Of a DNA stretch of 64,000 nucleotides, positions 49,430-58,494 are shown in pieces (positions within the stretch are counted from its first letter, which is position 1; the number at the start of each line of letters is the position of its first letter). Where the stretch lies: contig JADJDQ010000003.1 of the NCBI GenBank assembly GCA_016702605.1, forward strand, positions 485,501 to 549,500, in the 5' to 3' direction. The notes beneath the pieces are model-generated. The model searched no databases. It saw only the letters and a program-made list of their open reading frames with translations, and had not been told where the DNA came from. The position numbers and the translations under genes were made by a program. The stretch comes from Candidatus Intricatilinea gracilis. Lineage in GTDB: Bacteria; Pseudomonadota; Gammaproteobacteria; Burkholderiales; Burkholderiaceae_C.

Positions 49430-50530
49430 ATGGTTGCCAACCGGTCCTCTGCCTGGCCACTGGCCTGGGTGTGGATCGGGCTGATCGTCTATGCCTCGCT
49501 GCATCCGTTTTCGGGCTGGCGCTGGCCACCCAACCCCGACTGGTGGGCCGACTACACGCAGCTGTGGTTGCCGTCCACCCATTCGTCGCGGTTCGACCTG
49601 ATCGCCAACTTCGGCGGTTACCTGCCGCTGGGCCTGCTGGCCACACTGGCCTGGTTGCGCGACGGTGACCGGCCATTGCCGGCGCTGTGCCGCGCCCTGT
49701 TGCTGGCCAGCAGCCTGTCGCTGCTGATGGAGCTGACCCAGACCCTGCTGACACTGCGCGCGCCTTCACGCATCGACTGGGGCACCAACAGCCTGGGCGC
49801 CTTGTGTGGCGCGCTGGCGGCGGTCGTCAGCGCCCATCTGGGCTGGCTGACGCGCTGGCAGCGCTGGCGCGACCAGTGGTTCGTGCCCCACGGCGCGGTC
49901 GGCCTGGCGCTGCTGCTGTCGTGGCCGGTGGCGCTGCTGTTTCCACCACCGCTGCCGTTCGGCCTGGGTCAGGCCATGGGCCTGCTGGCCGACGCGCTGG
50001 GTGAATTCATCTCGGACAGCGCCTACGCCGATTGGTTGCCCAGCCGCGACCCCGAGGCGCGTCTGAGTCCGGCCAGCGAGTTGCTCGTGGTGATGCTGGG
50101 CGCGCTGGCGCCTTGTTTTGTCGGCTTCGAGATGTTGCGCCGTTTTGGCCAACGCATCATCCTGCTGCTGGTGGCACTGGCTTGCGGCTGGTTGGCCACC
50201 ACCTTGTCGACGGCGCTGAACTTCGCGCCCGAACATGCGCTGGCCTGGATCTCGACCCCCGTGCTGCCTGGTCTGGTGCTCACGCTGCTGCTCGGTGTGG
50301 TGCTGGCCGCCCTGCCACACCGCGGTGTGGCGGTACTCGGGCTGATGGCGCTGACCTGCCAGATGGTGCTGGTCAACCAGCTCGGCACCGACCCCTACTT
50401 CGCGCTCAGCCTGCACGGCTGGGAGCAGGGCCACTTCATCCGTTTCCACGGCGTGGCGCAATGGCTGGGCTGGGCCTGGCCGTATGCGGCGCTGGCCTTC
50501 CTGCTGCGCCAGGTGATGGCCAAGCGCTGA
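49430..50530 (+). CDS. VanZ-like multi-spanning membrane protein
   Basis: 366 residues with about eight to nine hydrophobic segments. The N-terminal half has the VanZ-family pattern (WIGLIVYASLHPFSGWRWP...RFDLIANFGGYLPLGLLATLAW...LMELTQTLL...RIDWGTNSLGALCGALA). The C-terminal half is a second hydrophobic domain without family assignment. VanZ proteins are linked to envelope resistance, but the function of this one is unknown. Confidence 0.82.
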   Translation: MVANRSSAWPLAWVWIGLIVYASLHPFSGWRWPPNPDWWADYTQLWLPSTHSSRFDLIANFGGYLPLGLLATLAWLRDGDRPLPALCRALLLASSLSLLMELTQTLLTLRAPSRIDWGTNSLGALCGALAAVVSAHLGWLTRWQRWRDQWFVPHGAVGLALLLSWPVALLFPPPLPFGLGQAMGLLADALGEFISDSAYADWLPSRDPEARLSPASELLVVMLGALAPCFVGFEMLRRFGQRIILLLVALACGWLATTLSTALNFAPEHALAWISTPVLPGLVLTLLLGVVLAALPHRGVAVLGLMALTCQMVLVNQLGTDPYFALSLHGWEQGHFIRFHGVAQWLGWAWPYAALAFLLRQVMAKR

Positions 50531-50636
50531 CCGCGTCGTTCACCGCGCCGGACGGCGAGATGGCGGCCGATCGGTGCAGCTGCAGCGTCGACCCCCGGAC
50601 GCTGCTGAGCCGACGCCCACTTCTACAATGCCCGCC

Positions 50637-50966
50637 ATGAGCAGTTATTACGAGCATCACATCTTTTTTTGCCTCAACAAGCGTGACAACGGTGAGGCCT
50701 GTTGCGCCGACCACGCAGCGCAGGCGGGTTTCGACCACTGCAAGTCGCGCGTCAAGGCCGCCGGCCTGGCCGGCACCGGCAAGGTGCGGGTCAACAAGGC
50801 CGGTTGCCTGGACCGCTGCGCAGGCGGCCCGGTGGCGGTGGTCTACCCCGAAGGGGTCTGGTACACCTTCGTCGACAACAGCGACATCGACGAGATCGTC
50901 GACAGCCACCTGAAGAACGGCGTCGTGGTCGACCGCCTGGTGCTGCCCGCCGACGTCGGCCGCTGA
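50637..50966 (+). CDS. Thioredoxin-like [2Fe-2S] ferredoxin
   Basis: 109 residues. YYEHHIFFCLNKRDNGEACCADHA and VRVNKAGCLDRCAGGPVAVVYPEGVWYTFV give the four cluster Cys (C..C and CxxxC) of the thioredoxin-like ferredoxin fold (Nuo E-like/2Fe-2S ferredoxin). It carries electrons in the cytoplasm; partner unknown. An ATG at 50628 would add 3 residues. Confidence 0.9.
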   Translation: MSSYYEHHIFFCLNKRDNGEACCADHAAQAGFDHCKSRVKAAGLAGTGKVRVNKAGCLDRCAGGPVAVVYPEGVWYTFVDNSDIDEIVDSHLKNGVVVDRLVLPADVGR

Positions 50967-50984
50967 GCCCGGACTCAGCCGAGC

Positions 50985-51605
50985 GTGAACTCACACACCG
51001 TCCGATTCGTCGTTGCCGGCGCCGCCGGTGACATTGCCTGCGCGGTCGATCACCCGCCGGCCCATGTGGCGCTGCGCGGTGACGCGGTGCTGGCGCATCC
51101 CCACCCGCTGTTCGGCGGCACGATGGACAACAAGGTCGTGCAGACCATGGCACGAGCCCTGCTGGGGCTGGGCTGGCGTGTGACACGGTTCAACTTCCGC
51201 GGCGTGGCGGGTTCGCACGGTGAACACGACGAAGGCCAGGGTGAAAGTGACGACCTGCTCGCCGTGGTGGCCCATCAGCGTCAGCCCGGCCAGGGCCTGG
51301 TGCTGGGTGGTTTCTCGTTCGGTGGCTACGTGACCACATTGGCCGCGGCGCGACTGGCCGAACAGGGCCAGCCGGCCGATCGCCTGCTGCTGGTCGGGCC
51401 CTCGACCCAGCGCGCCACACCCGCCCCGGTGCCGGCCGACACTGTCGTCATCCATGGCGAGACCGACGACGTCGTGCCGCTGTCGGCCACCCTCGACTGG
51501 GCCCGGCCACAACATCTGCCGGTCATCGTGATGCCCGGCGTCGGCCATTTCTTCCACGGCCAGCTGACCCAGTTGCGCGAACTCATCGTGCGCAGCTGGC
51601 GCTGA
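50985..51605 (+). CDS. Alpha/beta-fold hydrolase
   Basis: 206 residues with a GTG start. HPHPLFGGTMDNKVVQTMARAL is the first block of the PF-type dienelactone/KANL3-like hydrolases, with the nucleophile elbow GGFSFGGYVT, Asp in IHGETDDVVP and His in GVGHFFHGQL. It lies 18 bases after the ferredoxin gene and is probably co-transcribed. Substrate unknown. Confidence 0.9.
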   Translation: MNSHTVRFVVAGAAGDIACAVDHPPAHVALRGDAVLAHPHPLFGGTMDNKVVQTMARALLGLGWRVTRFNFRGVAGSHGEHDEGQGESDDLLAVVAHQRQPGQGLVLGGFSFGGYVTTLAAARLAEQGQPADRLLLVGPSTQRATPAPVPADTVVIHGETDDVVPLSATLDWARPQHLPVIVMPGVGHFFHGQLTQLRELIVRSWR

Positions 51606-51713
51606 TCGACCAACACGTTGTCGTCGCCTGTTTGCTATTGCCAAGCTGACGACTCTCTCTGCATTCCGCCCGGCCCGCCACTGCGGCCAGCCCGGCCCAC
51701 CGCTCCAATCAAG

Positions 51714-52946
51714 ATGTACCCCATGACACGTTCGACCTTGTCGCCCCTGCCCCACCTGCGCGGCCTGCTGGGCAAGCTGCCGCGCCGCGTTGCCGCTGCG
51801 GGCCTGACCTGCCTGCTTGGCCTGGCCATCGCCGCCCCGGCCACTGCCCAGCCGCAACCACCCGAAGTAGCCGCACGTGCCTGGCTGCTGCTGGACGTGA
51901 GCGCCGGCCAGGTGCTGGCCGCGCGTGAGGCTGACGCCAGCGTCGAGCCGGCGTCGCTGACCAAACTCATGACGGCCTACCTGGTCTTCCAGGCGCTGCA
52001 CGACAAGAAACTCGCGCTCGACCAGGAGCTCACCATTTCGGAACGCGCCTGGCGCACCGGCATGACCGATGCGTCGCGCATGTTCATCCAGGTCGGCACC
52101 AAGGTGGGTGTCGAGGATCTGGTCAAGGGCATGATCGTCATCAGCGGCAACGACGCCACCGTGGCGCTGGCCGAGGCGGTGGGTGGTTCTGTCGAGAACT
52201 TCGTCGCCATGATGAACCGCCAGGCCCAGGTCTTCGGCCTCAAGGCCACCACCTTCAAGAATCCCGAAGGTCTGCCGGCTGCCGGCCACGTCAGTACGGC
52301 GCGTGAGTTGTCCATCATTGCCACCCGCCTCTTGCTCGATTTTCCGCAGGACGTGCGCTTCTACTCGATGCGAGAGTTCTCGTACAACATCAAGAAGCCG
52401 CAGCTCAACCGCAACCTGCTGCTGTGGCGCGACCCGACGGTCGATGGCCTGAAGACCGGCTACACCGACGCCGCCGGCTACTGCCTGATCGCCACCGCCA
52501 AACGCGACAACCCCGGCGCACCCGGCACACAACGCCGTCTGCTTGCCGTGGTGCTGGGCGCCGCCAGCAAGGAGTCGCGCGCCACCGAAGCACACAAGCT
52601 GCTCAACTGGGGTTATGCCTCGACCGACGCGGTGAAACTGTTCGACGCCAACCAGCCCGTGCTCACCGCACCGGTGTGGAAGGGCGCCAAGGCCAGTGCG
52701 CCGGTCGGTTCACGCAGCCCCATCGTGGTGGTGGTGGCGCGTGGTGAAGGTGCCCAGCTCAAGACCGCCGTGACTCGCACCGACCCGCTGCTCGCGCCGC
52801 TCACGGCCGGCCAGCCGGTCGGCACCCTCAAGGTGACGAATGGCAACCGTGTCGTCACCGAGGTGCCCATGGTGGTGCTCGAAGATGTGCCCGCGGCGGG
52901 TTTCTTCGGCCGCCTGTGGGACAGCCTGCGCCTGTTCGTCAAATAA
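51714..52946 (+). CDS. D-alanyl-D-alanine carboxypeptidase (PBP5/6 family)
   Basis: 410 residues; an ATG at 51723 is an equally good start. A signal peptide ends at about APATAQP. The catalytic motifs are SLTK (81-84), SGN (144-146) and KTG (247-249), with the DacA-type C-terminal domain and an amphipathic anchor at the end (AAGFFGRLWDSLRLFVK). It trims the terminal D-Ala of peptidoglycan pentapeptides in the periplasm. Confidence 0.96.
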   Translation: MYPMTRSTLSPLPHLRGLLGKLPRRVAAAGLTCLLGLAIAAPATAQPQPPEVAARAWLLLDVSAGQVLAAREADASVEPASLTKLMTAYLVFQALHDKKLALDQELTISERAWRTGMTDASRMFIQVGTKVGVEDLVKGMIVISGNDATVALAEAVGGSVENFVAMMNRQAQVFGLKATTFKNPEGLPAAGHVSTARELSIIATRLLLDFPQDVRFYSMREFSYNIKKPQLNRNLLLWRDPTVDGLKTGYTDAAGYCLIATAKRDNPGAPGTQRRLLAVVLGAASKESRATEAHKLLNWGYASTDAVKLFDANQPVLTAPVWKGAKASAPVGSRSPIVVVVARGEGAQLKTAVTRTDPLLAPLTAGQPVGTLKVTNGNRVVTEVPMVVLEDVPAAGFFGRLWDSLRLFVK

Positions 52947-52959
52947 GCCGGAGCCAGCC

Positions 52960-53232
52960 GTGGACATTCCGCCCGAGCAATCGCTCATCACCTATCCGAG
53001 CGTCTTTCCCATCAAGATCATGGGCCGGCAGGTGCCGGGCTTCGTCGACGCCATGGCCGCGCTGGCACGCCAGTTCGACCCTGGCTTCGATGCCACCACC
53101 ATCGAGCAGCGCCCGAGCAAGGGCGGCAACTACCTGGGCGTGACCATCACCATCACGGCCACCAGCCGCGGACAACTCGACGAGTTGTACCGCACGCTGT
53201 CGACCCACCCGATGGTGAAGGTCGTGCTCTGA
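52960..53232 (+). CDS. DUF493 (YbeD-like) protein
   Basis: 90 residues with a GTG start after GGAG. The YbeD/DUF493 fold is seen in SLITYPSVFPIKIMGRQVPGFVDAM, GGNYLGVTITITATSRGQLDELYRTLSTHPMVKVVL. It is 13 bases after the carboxypeptidase, as in many genomes where lipB and lipA follow; those are missing here. Confidence 0.92.
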   Translation: MDIPPEQSLITYPSVFPIKIMGRQVPGFVDAMAALARQFDPGFDATTIEQRPSKGGNYLGVTITITATSRGQLDELYRTLSTHPMVKVVL

Positions 53233-53302
53233 CACTGCTCGGGCACTGCCCTGCCGATCCACCGGCCCGGTTCGGCGCGTCACGGCGATTGGGTTCGCCG
53301 CC

Positions 53303-53512
53303 CTACAAGTCGAGCAGCCAGGCGATGATGTTCTTGGCCACGAAGCCGAAGATGCCGAAGGCCAGCACGACGAACAGGATGAAGGTGCCCAGCCGCCCGG
53401 CCTTGGCCTCCTTGGCCAGGTTGGCGATGATGAACAACATGTAGAGGATGAACGCGCCCACACCGATGGTGAGGCCGAACTGGGCAAGTTGTTCTTCGCT
53501 GTAGCCGAACAT
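53303..53512 (-). CDS. DUF2788-like small membrane protein
   Basis: 69 residues with two hydrophobic segments (LTIGVGAFILYMLFIIANLAKEAK and LGTFILFVVLAFGIFGFVAKNIIAW). The pattern fits DUF2788. It starts 10 bases after the end of the DUF2189 gene and is likely co-transcribed. Confidence 0.82.
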   Translation of the reverse strand: MFGYSEEQLAQFGLTIGVGAFILYMLFIIANLAKEAKAGRLGTFILFVVLAFGIFGFVAKNIIAWLLDL

Positions 53513-53522
53513 GGAAATCTCG

Positions 53523-54296
53523 TCAGCGCTGGGCTTCGGGCAGGGCGCTGGCGTCGAGCACGTCGCGGTAGGCATACCAGCTCGCGTGGCCCAGCATGGG
53601 AATCACGAACACCAGGCCCAGCAGCAACGAGCACAGGCCCAGCAGCGTGAACCCGAGCACCAGGGCAGCCCACACGGCCATCGGCACCGGGTTGTCGATC
53701 ACCACCCGCCAGCTTGCCAGCACGGCGTCGAGCACCCGCACGTCGCGGTCGACCAGCAAGGGCAACGCCACCACGCTGGAGGCAAACACCGGCGCGGCCA
53801 GTAGCCCCCCCAGTGCCAGCCAGGCCTCGAACAACCAGCCGTTGGTATCGGCCACGACCACCCGCAGAAAGTCGATCGGTGACGTCACCGGCGCCGGTGC
53901 GAACAAGGTGATCAGTGCCGCAGACGTCATCACCCAGCCGGTGCCGGCCAGCGCCAGCAACAGGCCGAAGCTGACCAGGCGCCGGTCGAACGACATCCAG
54001 ACCCGCCACACCGTGGCTGGCCCCACCGGCTCACCACGCTCGAGCGCCCGGCTCATGGCATACAGCCCGGTGGCCAGCACGGGTGCCACCAGCAGGAAAC
54101 CCGAGAACGCACCTGCCAGCACCCAGAAGCGCCCATAGGCCACCAGCACCATCAGGCCACCGAACAACGCCAGGGCTGCACCATGGGCAAAGCTGGTGCC
54201 GGGCGACGAACGGATGTCATGCCATGCTCGCTCCAGCCAACCCAAGGGTTGCAGAGTGCCGAGGGGGCGAACAAGAATCTGGCTTTGAACACTCAT
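53523..54296 (-). CDS. DUF2189 family membrane protein
   Basis: 257 residues with about six hydrophobic segments. WLERAWHDIRSSPGTSFAHGAALALFGG and VVALPLLVDRDVRVLDAVLASWRVVIDNP are characteristic of DUF2189. The family function is unknown; its members are often near cytochrome oxidase genes, which are not seen here. Confidence 0.88.
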   Translation of the reverse strand: MSVQSQILVRPLGTLQPLGWLERAWHDIRSSPGTSFAHGAALALFGGLMVLVAYGRFWVLAGAFSGFLLVAPVLATGLYAMSRALERGEPVGPATVWRVWMSFDRRLVSFGLLLALAGTGWVMTSAALITLFAPAPVTSPIDFLRVVVADTNGWLFEAWLALGGLLAAPVFASSVVALPLLVDRDVRVLDAVLASWRVVIDNPVPMAVWAALVLGFTLLGLCSLLLGLVFVIPMLGHASWYAYRDVLDASALPEAQR

Positions 54297-54573
54297 GTAG
54301 AGGTAAGGCGTGACGCCGGTGACGCTGCAATGCGCGCATCATGCACTTCACGCCACATCGGCGAGCTTGGCACTTGCGAGGCTTGCACAGCCACCCAGGC
54401 CTGACATAAGGCAAAGTCGGCAGGGCGTCGGGGCCGCGCATGCTAGGTGCGGACCGGTTCGCCGGACACGATGCAGATCAATATCGAGCCGCCCATTCAA
54501 GCCCGAACCGGCAAATGCCGATAAACCAGCAGACCGCGCCCACCACTCACTTCAGCCGCCTTCCGTCACCGTC

Positions 54574-55413
54574 ATGCTCAGCACTGCCTTGCCCGATCTG
54601 GCCGCCTGGACCAACTATCTGCGTGACGCTCCGATCCCGGTGCTGAGTGACACCGCCGCCGAGATCGCCTCGCTGGCTGCTGCCGAAGCCGCCGACGGGC
54701 AGGTCGACGCCCGCACACTCGCCGAGGCGATCACCGGCGACCCCCTCATGACCATCAAGGTGCTGGCCGATTCGGCGCGTCGGCGCAGCCCCGGCCAGGT
54801 GACCGATGCCGAAAGTGTCACTGCCGCCGTCATGCTGATGGGCCTCAAGCGCTTCTTCGTCAACTACGCCGAGCTCGAAAGTGTCGAGCAGCGTCTGGCC
54901 TCGATACCAGGTGCACTCGAAGGCATGAAGCGAGTCGTCGCCCGCTCGCACCGGGCGTCGCGGTTTGCCCTGGGTTTTGCCGTGCACCGCATGGAAGCCG
55001 ATGCCGCCGTCATCCACGAGGCGGCGCTGCTGCACGACATTGCCGAACTGCTGCTGTGGTGTCACGCGCCGACACTCGCACTCGAAGTGCGCATCCTGCA
55101 GATGGCCGACCAGAAGCTGCGTTCTGCGGCGGTCCAGAAAGTGGTGCTCAACGTGCGGCTCGACCAGCTCGAACAATCACTCATGCAGGCCTGGCAACTA
55201 CCCGAGTTGCTGGTCGAACTGACGAGTGAAGGCCCGTGCAACCCCTTGCATGCACCGCAGCGCCGCATGGTGCAACTGGCGGTGCGGCTGGCCAGGCACA
55301 GCGCCGATGGCTGGACCGACGCCGCCCTGCCCGACGACATCCACGATGTGTCGCAGATGCTGGGTCTGTCACACGGTGCGACTCAACGCCTGGTGCGCAA
55401 CATCGATCTGTGA
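54574..55413 (+). CDS. HDOD-domain protein
   Basis: 279 residues. The HDOD fold is in LPDLAAWTNYLRDAPIPVLSDTAAEIASL..DPLMTIKVLADSARRR..VTAAVMLMGLKRFFVNYAE, then FAVHRMEADAAVIHEAALLHDIAELLLWCHAPTLALE, with the divergent HD remnant (LLHDIAEL). Such proteins bind RNA or signalling nucleotides and regulate secretion or motility; this one has no attached output domain. The 277 bases before it (54297-54573) hold no other gene. Confidence 0.88.
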   Translation: MLSTALPDLAAWTNYLRDAPIPVLSDTAAEIASLAAAEAADGQVDARTLAEAITGDPLMTIKVLADSARRRSPGQVTDAESVTAAVMLMGLKRFFVNYAELESVEQRLASIPGALEGMKRVVARSHRASRFALGFAVHRMEADAAVIHEAALLHDIAELLLWCHAPTLALEVRILQMADQKLRSAAVQKVVLNVRLDQLEQSLMQAWQLPELLVELTSEGPCNPLHAPQRRMVQLAVRLARHSADGWTDAALPDDIHDVSQMLGLSHGATQRLVRNIDL

Positions 55414-55460
55414 GTGTGCGTGGGGCCAGGCGCAAGCTGGCACTCGACCGGCCCAGGGTG

Positions 55461-56516
55461 TCAGAGTGCTGCCGGTCGGGTGAGGGCTGCGTCCAGAGCA
55501 GCCGGCAGGGTAAGACCTGCGGCTGTCGAACCGGCTTCTTCGTCGGCCATCCATAACGCCAGTTCGATGACACGCGGGTCGAAGGCCAGCTCCATGTGGG
55601 CCAACCCGGGCAGAAAGACCTCGTGTGATCCCGCCAGGCAGCCGTTGCGCGGCGGGAAGACCATGTTGTCGCAGTCGCTGTAGACACACACCCAGTTGGC
55701 CAGGCCTGCCAGATCGTGGTCGGATTCGAACTGCACCAGTTCGGTCAACCAGGGGCTGTGTTCACCCATCTGCGCTGCGGCACGGCCACGACCGAAACGC
55801 GCCAGCCAGGTGCCGTGATGGGGAGACCCCAGGCTGATGATGTCGTGGGGCACGGCGCCGTCGAAAGTGCCACCAGGGCGGGCACTGAGGCGCCAACGCA
55901 GCCAGGCACGCACGACCAACGATCCCATGCTGTGGCTCACGATCAGTGGGGGCGCACCGGTGGCAGCCACCAGCCGGTTCCAGGCGGCCTCGATCTGCGG
56001 TGCATAACTGTCGATGTCGGCCAGCGCGGGCTGCAGCGACACCGCCACATGCGGTCGGCCCAACACCCGCAGCTGGCGCAACCAGGGTTGCCAGAAACCA
56101 CCACTGCACATGTAGCCATGCACCAGCAGGATGCCACGCGACGGCGCGGTGCGAGCGCCGCTGCGTGTCGGGCCTGCTGCACCGCCCGCCTCGAAACCGT
56201 CGGCACTGACCGGGCTCCAGGGCTGATGCCAGCCGTAGGAGCGCGTGCACATCCAGACCTCGACCCACCAGGCGCGCAGCCAGGCGGCACGGCTCGGGGC
56301 GGGTGGTGAGTCGTCGCCGGCGTCAGCCCGTCGCCTGGCCGATGCGGCAGCCAGCCAGAACTGCACACCCAGCCAGAAGGCCTGGCCGAACAGCAGTGGC
56401 AGCGCCACCAGGGCGGCCAGCAGCCAGGCGCCATGCCAGAGCAGGGCGGCAATGGCGGCAACACCGGCCATCACCCAGAACAGCTGCACGGCGCGTTGCG
56501 TGGTTCTCACGTTCAT
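55461..56516 (-). CDS. Membrane-anchored alpha/beta hydrolase (lipase-like)
   Basis: 351 residues. Two N-terminal hydrophobic segments (FWVMAGVAAIAALLWHGAWLLAALVALPLLFGQAFWLGV) precede a lipase domain: oxyanion region GILLVHGYMCSGGFW, nucleophile elbow LIVSHSMGSLVVR, a further conserved SLGSPHHGTWLA, and a C-terminal His in LPGLAHMELAFD. It likely sits at the inner membrane and hydrolyses esters. It diverges from fadD, with 103 bases between. Confidence 0.88.
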   Translation of the reverse strand: MNVRTTQRAVQLFWVMAGVAAIAALLWHGAWLLAALVALPLLFGQAFWLGVQFWLAAASARRRADAGDDSPPAPSRAAWLRAWWVEVWMCTRSYGWHQPWSPVSADGFEAGGAAGPTRSGARTAPSRGILLVHGYMCSGGFWQPWLRQLRVLGRPHVAVSLQPALADIDSYAPQIEAAWNRLVAATGAPPLIVSHSMGSLVVRAWLRWRLSARPGGTFDGAVPHDIISLGSPHHGTWLARFGRGRAAAQMGEHSPWLTELVQFESDHDLAGLANWVCVYSDCDNMVFPPRNGCLAGSHEVFLPGLAHMELAFDPRVIELALWMADEEAGSTAAGLTLPAALDAALTRPAAL

Positions 56517-56619
56517 CGATCGACCTTCAACAGGGGACACATGGCCATTGTCTAGTGCAACTACCGTTGTCTTGGAGGGGGAGTCGCATCCAACATCGGA
56601 AACCACCCTGGAGCACCGG

Positions 56620-58395
56620 ATGAACGCTGTACTTGACCACACTTCCCTCGCCGGGCCGCAGGGCGTGGCCTGCTCCGCCAACGCCACGGCGCCGAATCGC
56701 CCCTGGCTCGATCAGTACCCGCACGGTGTGCCGGCTCAGATCCCGGACGGACCACACGGCAGCCTGGTCGACCTGCTCGAACAGTCGTTTCGCCACCACC
56801 GCAGCCGCCAGGCAGCCGTGTTCATGGACCAGCCGGTGACTTTCGGCGAGATCGACGACGCGTCGCAGTCACTCGCCGCCTGGTTGCAGACGTGTGGCCT
56901 GGCACCTGGCGCCCGGGTGGCGCTGATGATGCCCAACCTGCCGCAATACATGGTCGCCATCGCGGCGGTGTTGCGGGCCGGTTATGTGGTGGTCAACGTC
57001 AACCCGCTGTACACGCCGCGTGAGCTGCAGCATCAGCTCATCGATTCGGGGGCCGAGGCCATCGTCGTGCTCGAGAACTTCGCCCACACACTCGAGCAGG
57101 TCATCACCCACACCCAGGTACGCCACGTGGTGCTCACCGCCCTGGGTGACGCCCTGCCCTGGTGGCGCCGTGTGCTGATCAATTTCGTGGTGCGGCATGT
57201 CAAGAAGCTGGTGCCCGAATTCCGCCTGCCCATCGGTCACGACGGCTCGGGTGCAGCTTCGCGTCGGGTGTTGCGCTGGGATCAGGCCATCGCCGAGGGA
57301 GCGCAGCGCAAGTTCAAGCGTGTCGTGGTGGCCGAGAACGACATCGCCTTCCTGCAATACACCGGCGGCACCACCGGCGTGAGCCGCGGCGCCACGCTGC
57401 TGCATCGCAACGTGGTGGCCAACATCCTGCAGACCGAGGCCTGGTTCAAACCCATGCTGATGAAGGTGGGTGACAAGCAGCTGACCGCCGTGTGTGCGCT
57501 GCCGCTGTATCACATCTTCGCGCTCACCATCTGCTACTTCATGGGCGCACGCATGGGCATGCGCAACGTGCTGATCGCCAATCCGCGCGACCTGCCGGGC
57601 CTGATCGCCACACTGTCCAAACACAAGGTCAACATGTTCCCGGCCGTGAACACGTTGTTCAACGCGCTGGCCAACGATGCCGATTTCGCGCGGCTCGACT
57701 TCTCGGGCCTGGTGGTGAGCAACGGCGGCGGCATGGCGGTGCAGAAGGCCACCGCCGACAAGTGGTTCAAGCTCACCGGCTGCCCCATCGCCGAAGGTTA
57801 CGGCCTGTCAGAAACCTCGCCGGTGGCCACCAGCAACCGGCTCGACATTCGCGAGTTCAGCGGCACCATCGGCCTGCCCATCTCGTCGACCGACATTGCC
57901 ATCCGCGACGACGACGGCAACGACGTGGCCATCGGTCAGCCCGGCGAGATCTGCATCCGCGGCCCGCAGGTGATGGCGGGTTACTGGAAACGCCCCGACG
58001 ACACCGCCAAGGCGATGACGAGTGACGGCTACTTCAAGTCGGGTGACGTAGGGGTGATGGACGAACGTGGCTACATCCGCATCGTCGACCGCAAGAAGGA
58101 CATGATCCTGGTGTCGGGCTTCAACGTCTACCCGACCGAGATCGAGCAGGTCGTCAATCTTCACCCAGGCGTGCTCGAATGTGCCGCGGTGGGTGTGGTC
58201 GACCCACACTCGGGCGAAGCCGTGAAGCTCTACGTCGTCAAGAGCGACTCGACCCTCAGCGAAGACGACATCGCGCGTTATTGCCGCGAGAACTTCACCG
58301 GCTACAAGCGCCCCAAATACATCGAGTTCCGCGACGAATTGCCCAAGAGCAATGTCGGCAAGATCCTGCGCCGCGAGTTGCGCACCGCCGCCTGA
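56620..58395 (+). CDS. fadD: Long-chain acyl-CoA synthetase (FadD-like)
   Basis: 591 residues. The AMP-binding motif I is YTGGTTGVSRGATLLHRNVVAN, motif II is GYGLSETSPVATSN, and the FACS signature is GYFKSGDVGVMDERGYIRIVDRKKDMILVSGFNVYPTEIE, with the catalytic Lys in SNVGKILRRELR. The leader to residue about 30 is divergent. It activates fatty acids for beta-oxidation at the membrane. Confidence 0.95.
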   Translation: MNAVLDHTSLAGPQGVACSANATAPNRPWLDQYPHGVPAQIPDGPHGSLVDLLEQSFRHHRSRQAAVFMDQPVTFGEIDDASQSLAAWLQTCGLAPGARVALMMPNLPQYMVAIAAVLRAGYVVVNVNPLYTPRELQHQLIDSGAEAIVVLENFAHTLEQVITHTQVRHVVLTALGDALPWWRRVLINFVVRHVKKLVPEFRLPIGHDGSGAASRRVLRWDQAIAEGAQRKFKRVVVAENDIAFLQYTGGTTGVSRGATLLHRNVVANILQTEAWFKPMLMKVGDKQLTAVCALPLYHIFALTICYFMGARMGMRNVLIANPRDLPGLIATLSKHKVNMFPAVNTLFNALANDADFARLDFSGLVVSNGGGMAVQKATADKWFKLTGCPIAEGYGLSETSPVATSNRLDIREFSGTIGLPISSTDIAIRDDDGNDVAIGQPGEICIRGPQVMAGYWKRPDDTAKAMTSDGYFKSGDVGVMDERGYIRIVDRKKDMILVSGFNVYPTEIEQVVNLHPGVLECAAVGVVDPHSGEAVKLYVVKSDSTLSEDDIARYCRENFTGYKRPKYIEFRDELPKSNVGKILRRELRTAA

Positions 58396-58494
58396 AGCGC
58401 CCCCGGATCTCCTCGGTCGGCTGAGCTTGCGAGTCACCTGTCGCAAGATCGATCAGGGCTTGCTTCCGGTCGCACGCGCAGGTGATTCGAGCCT

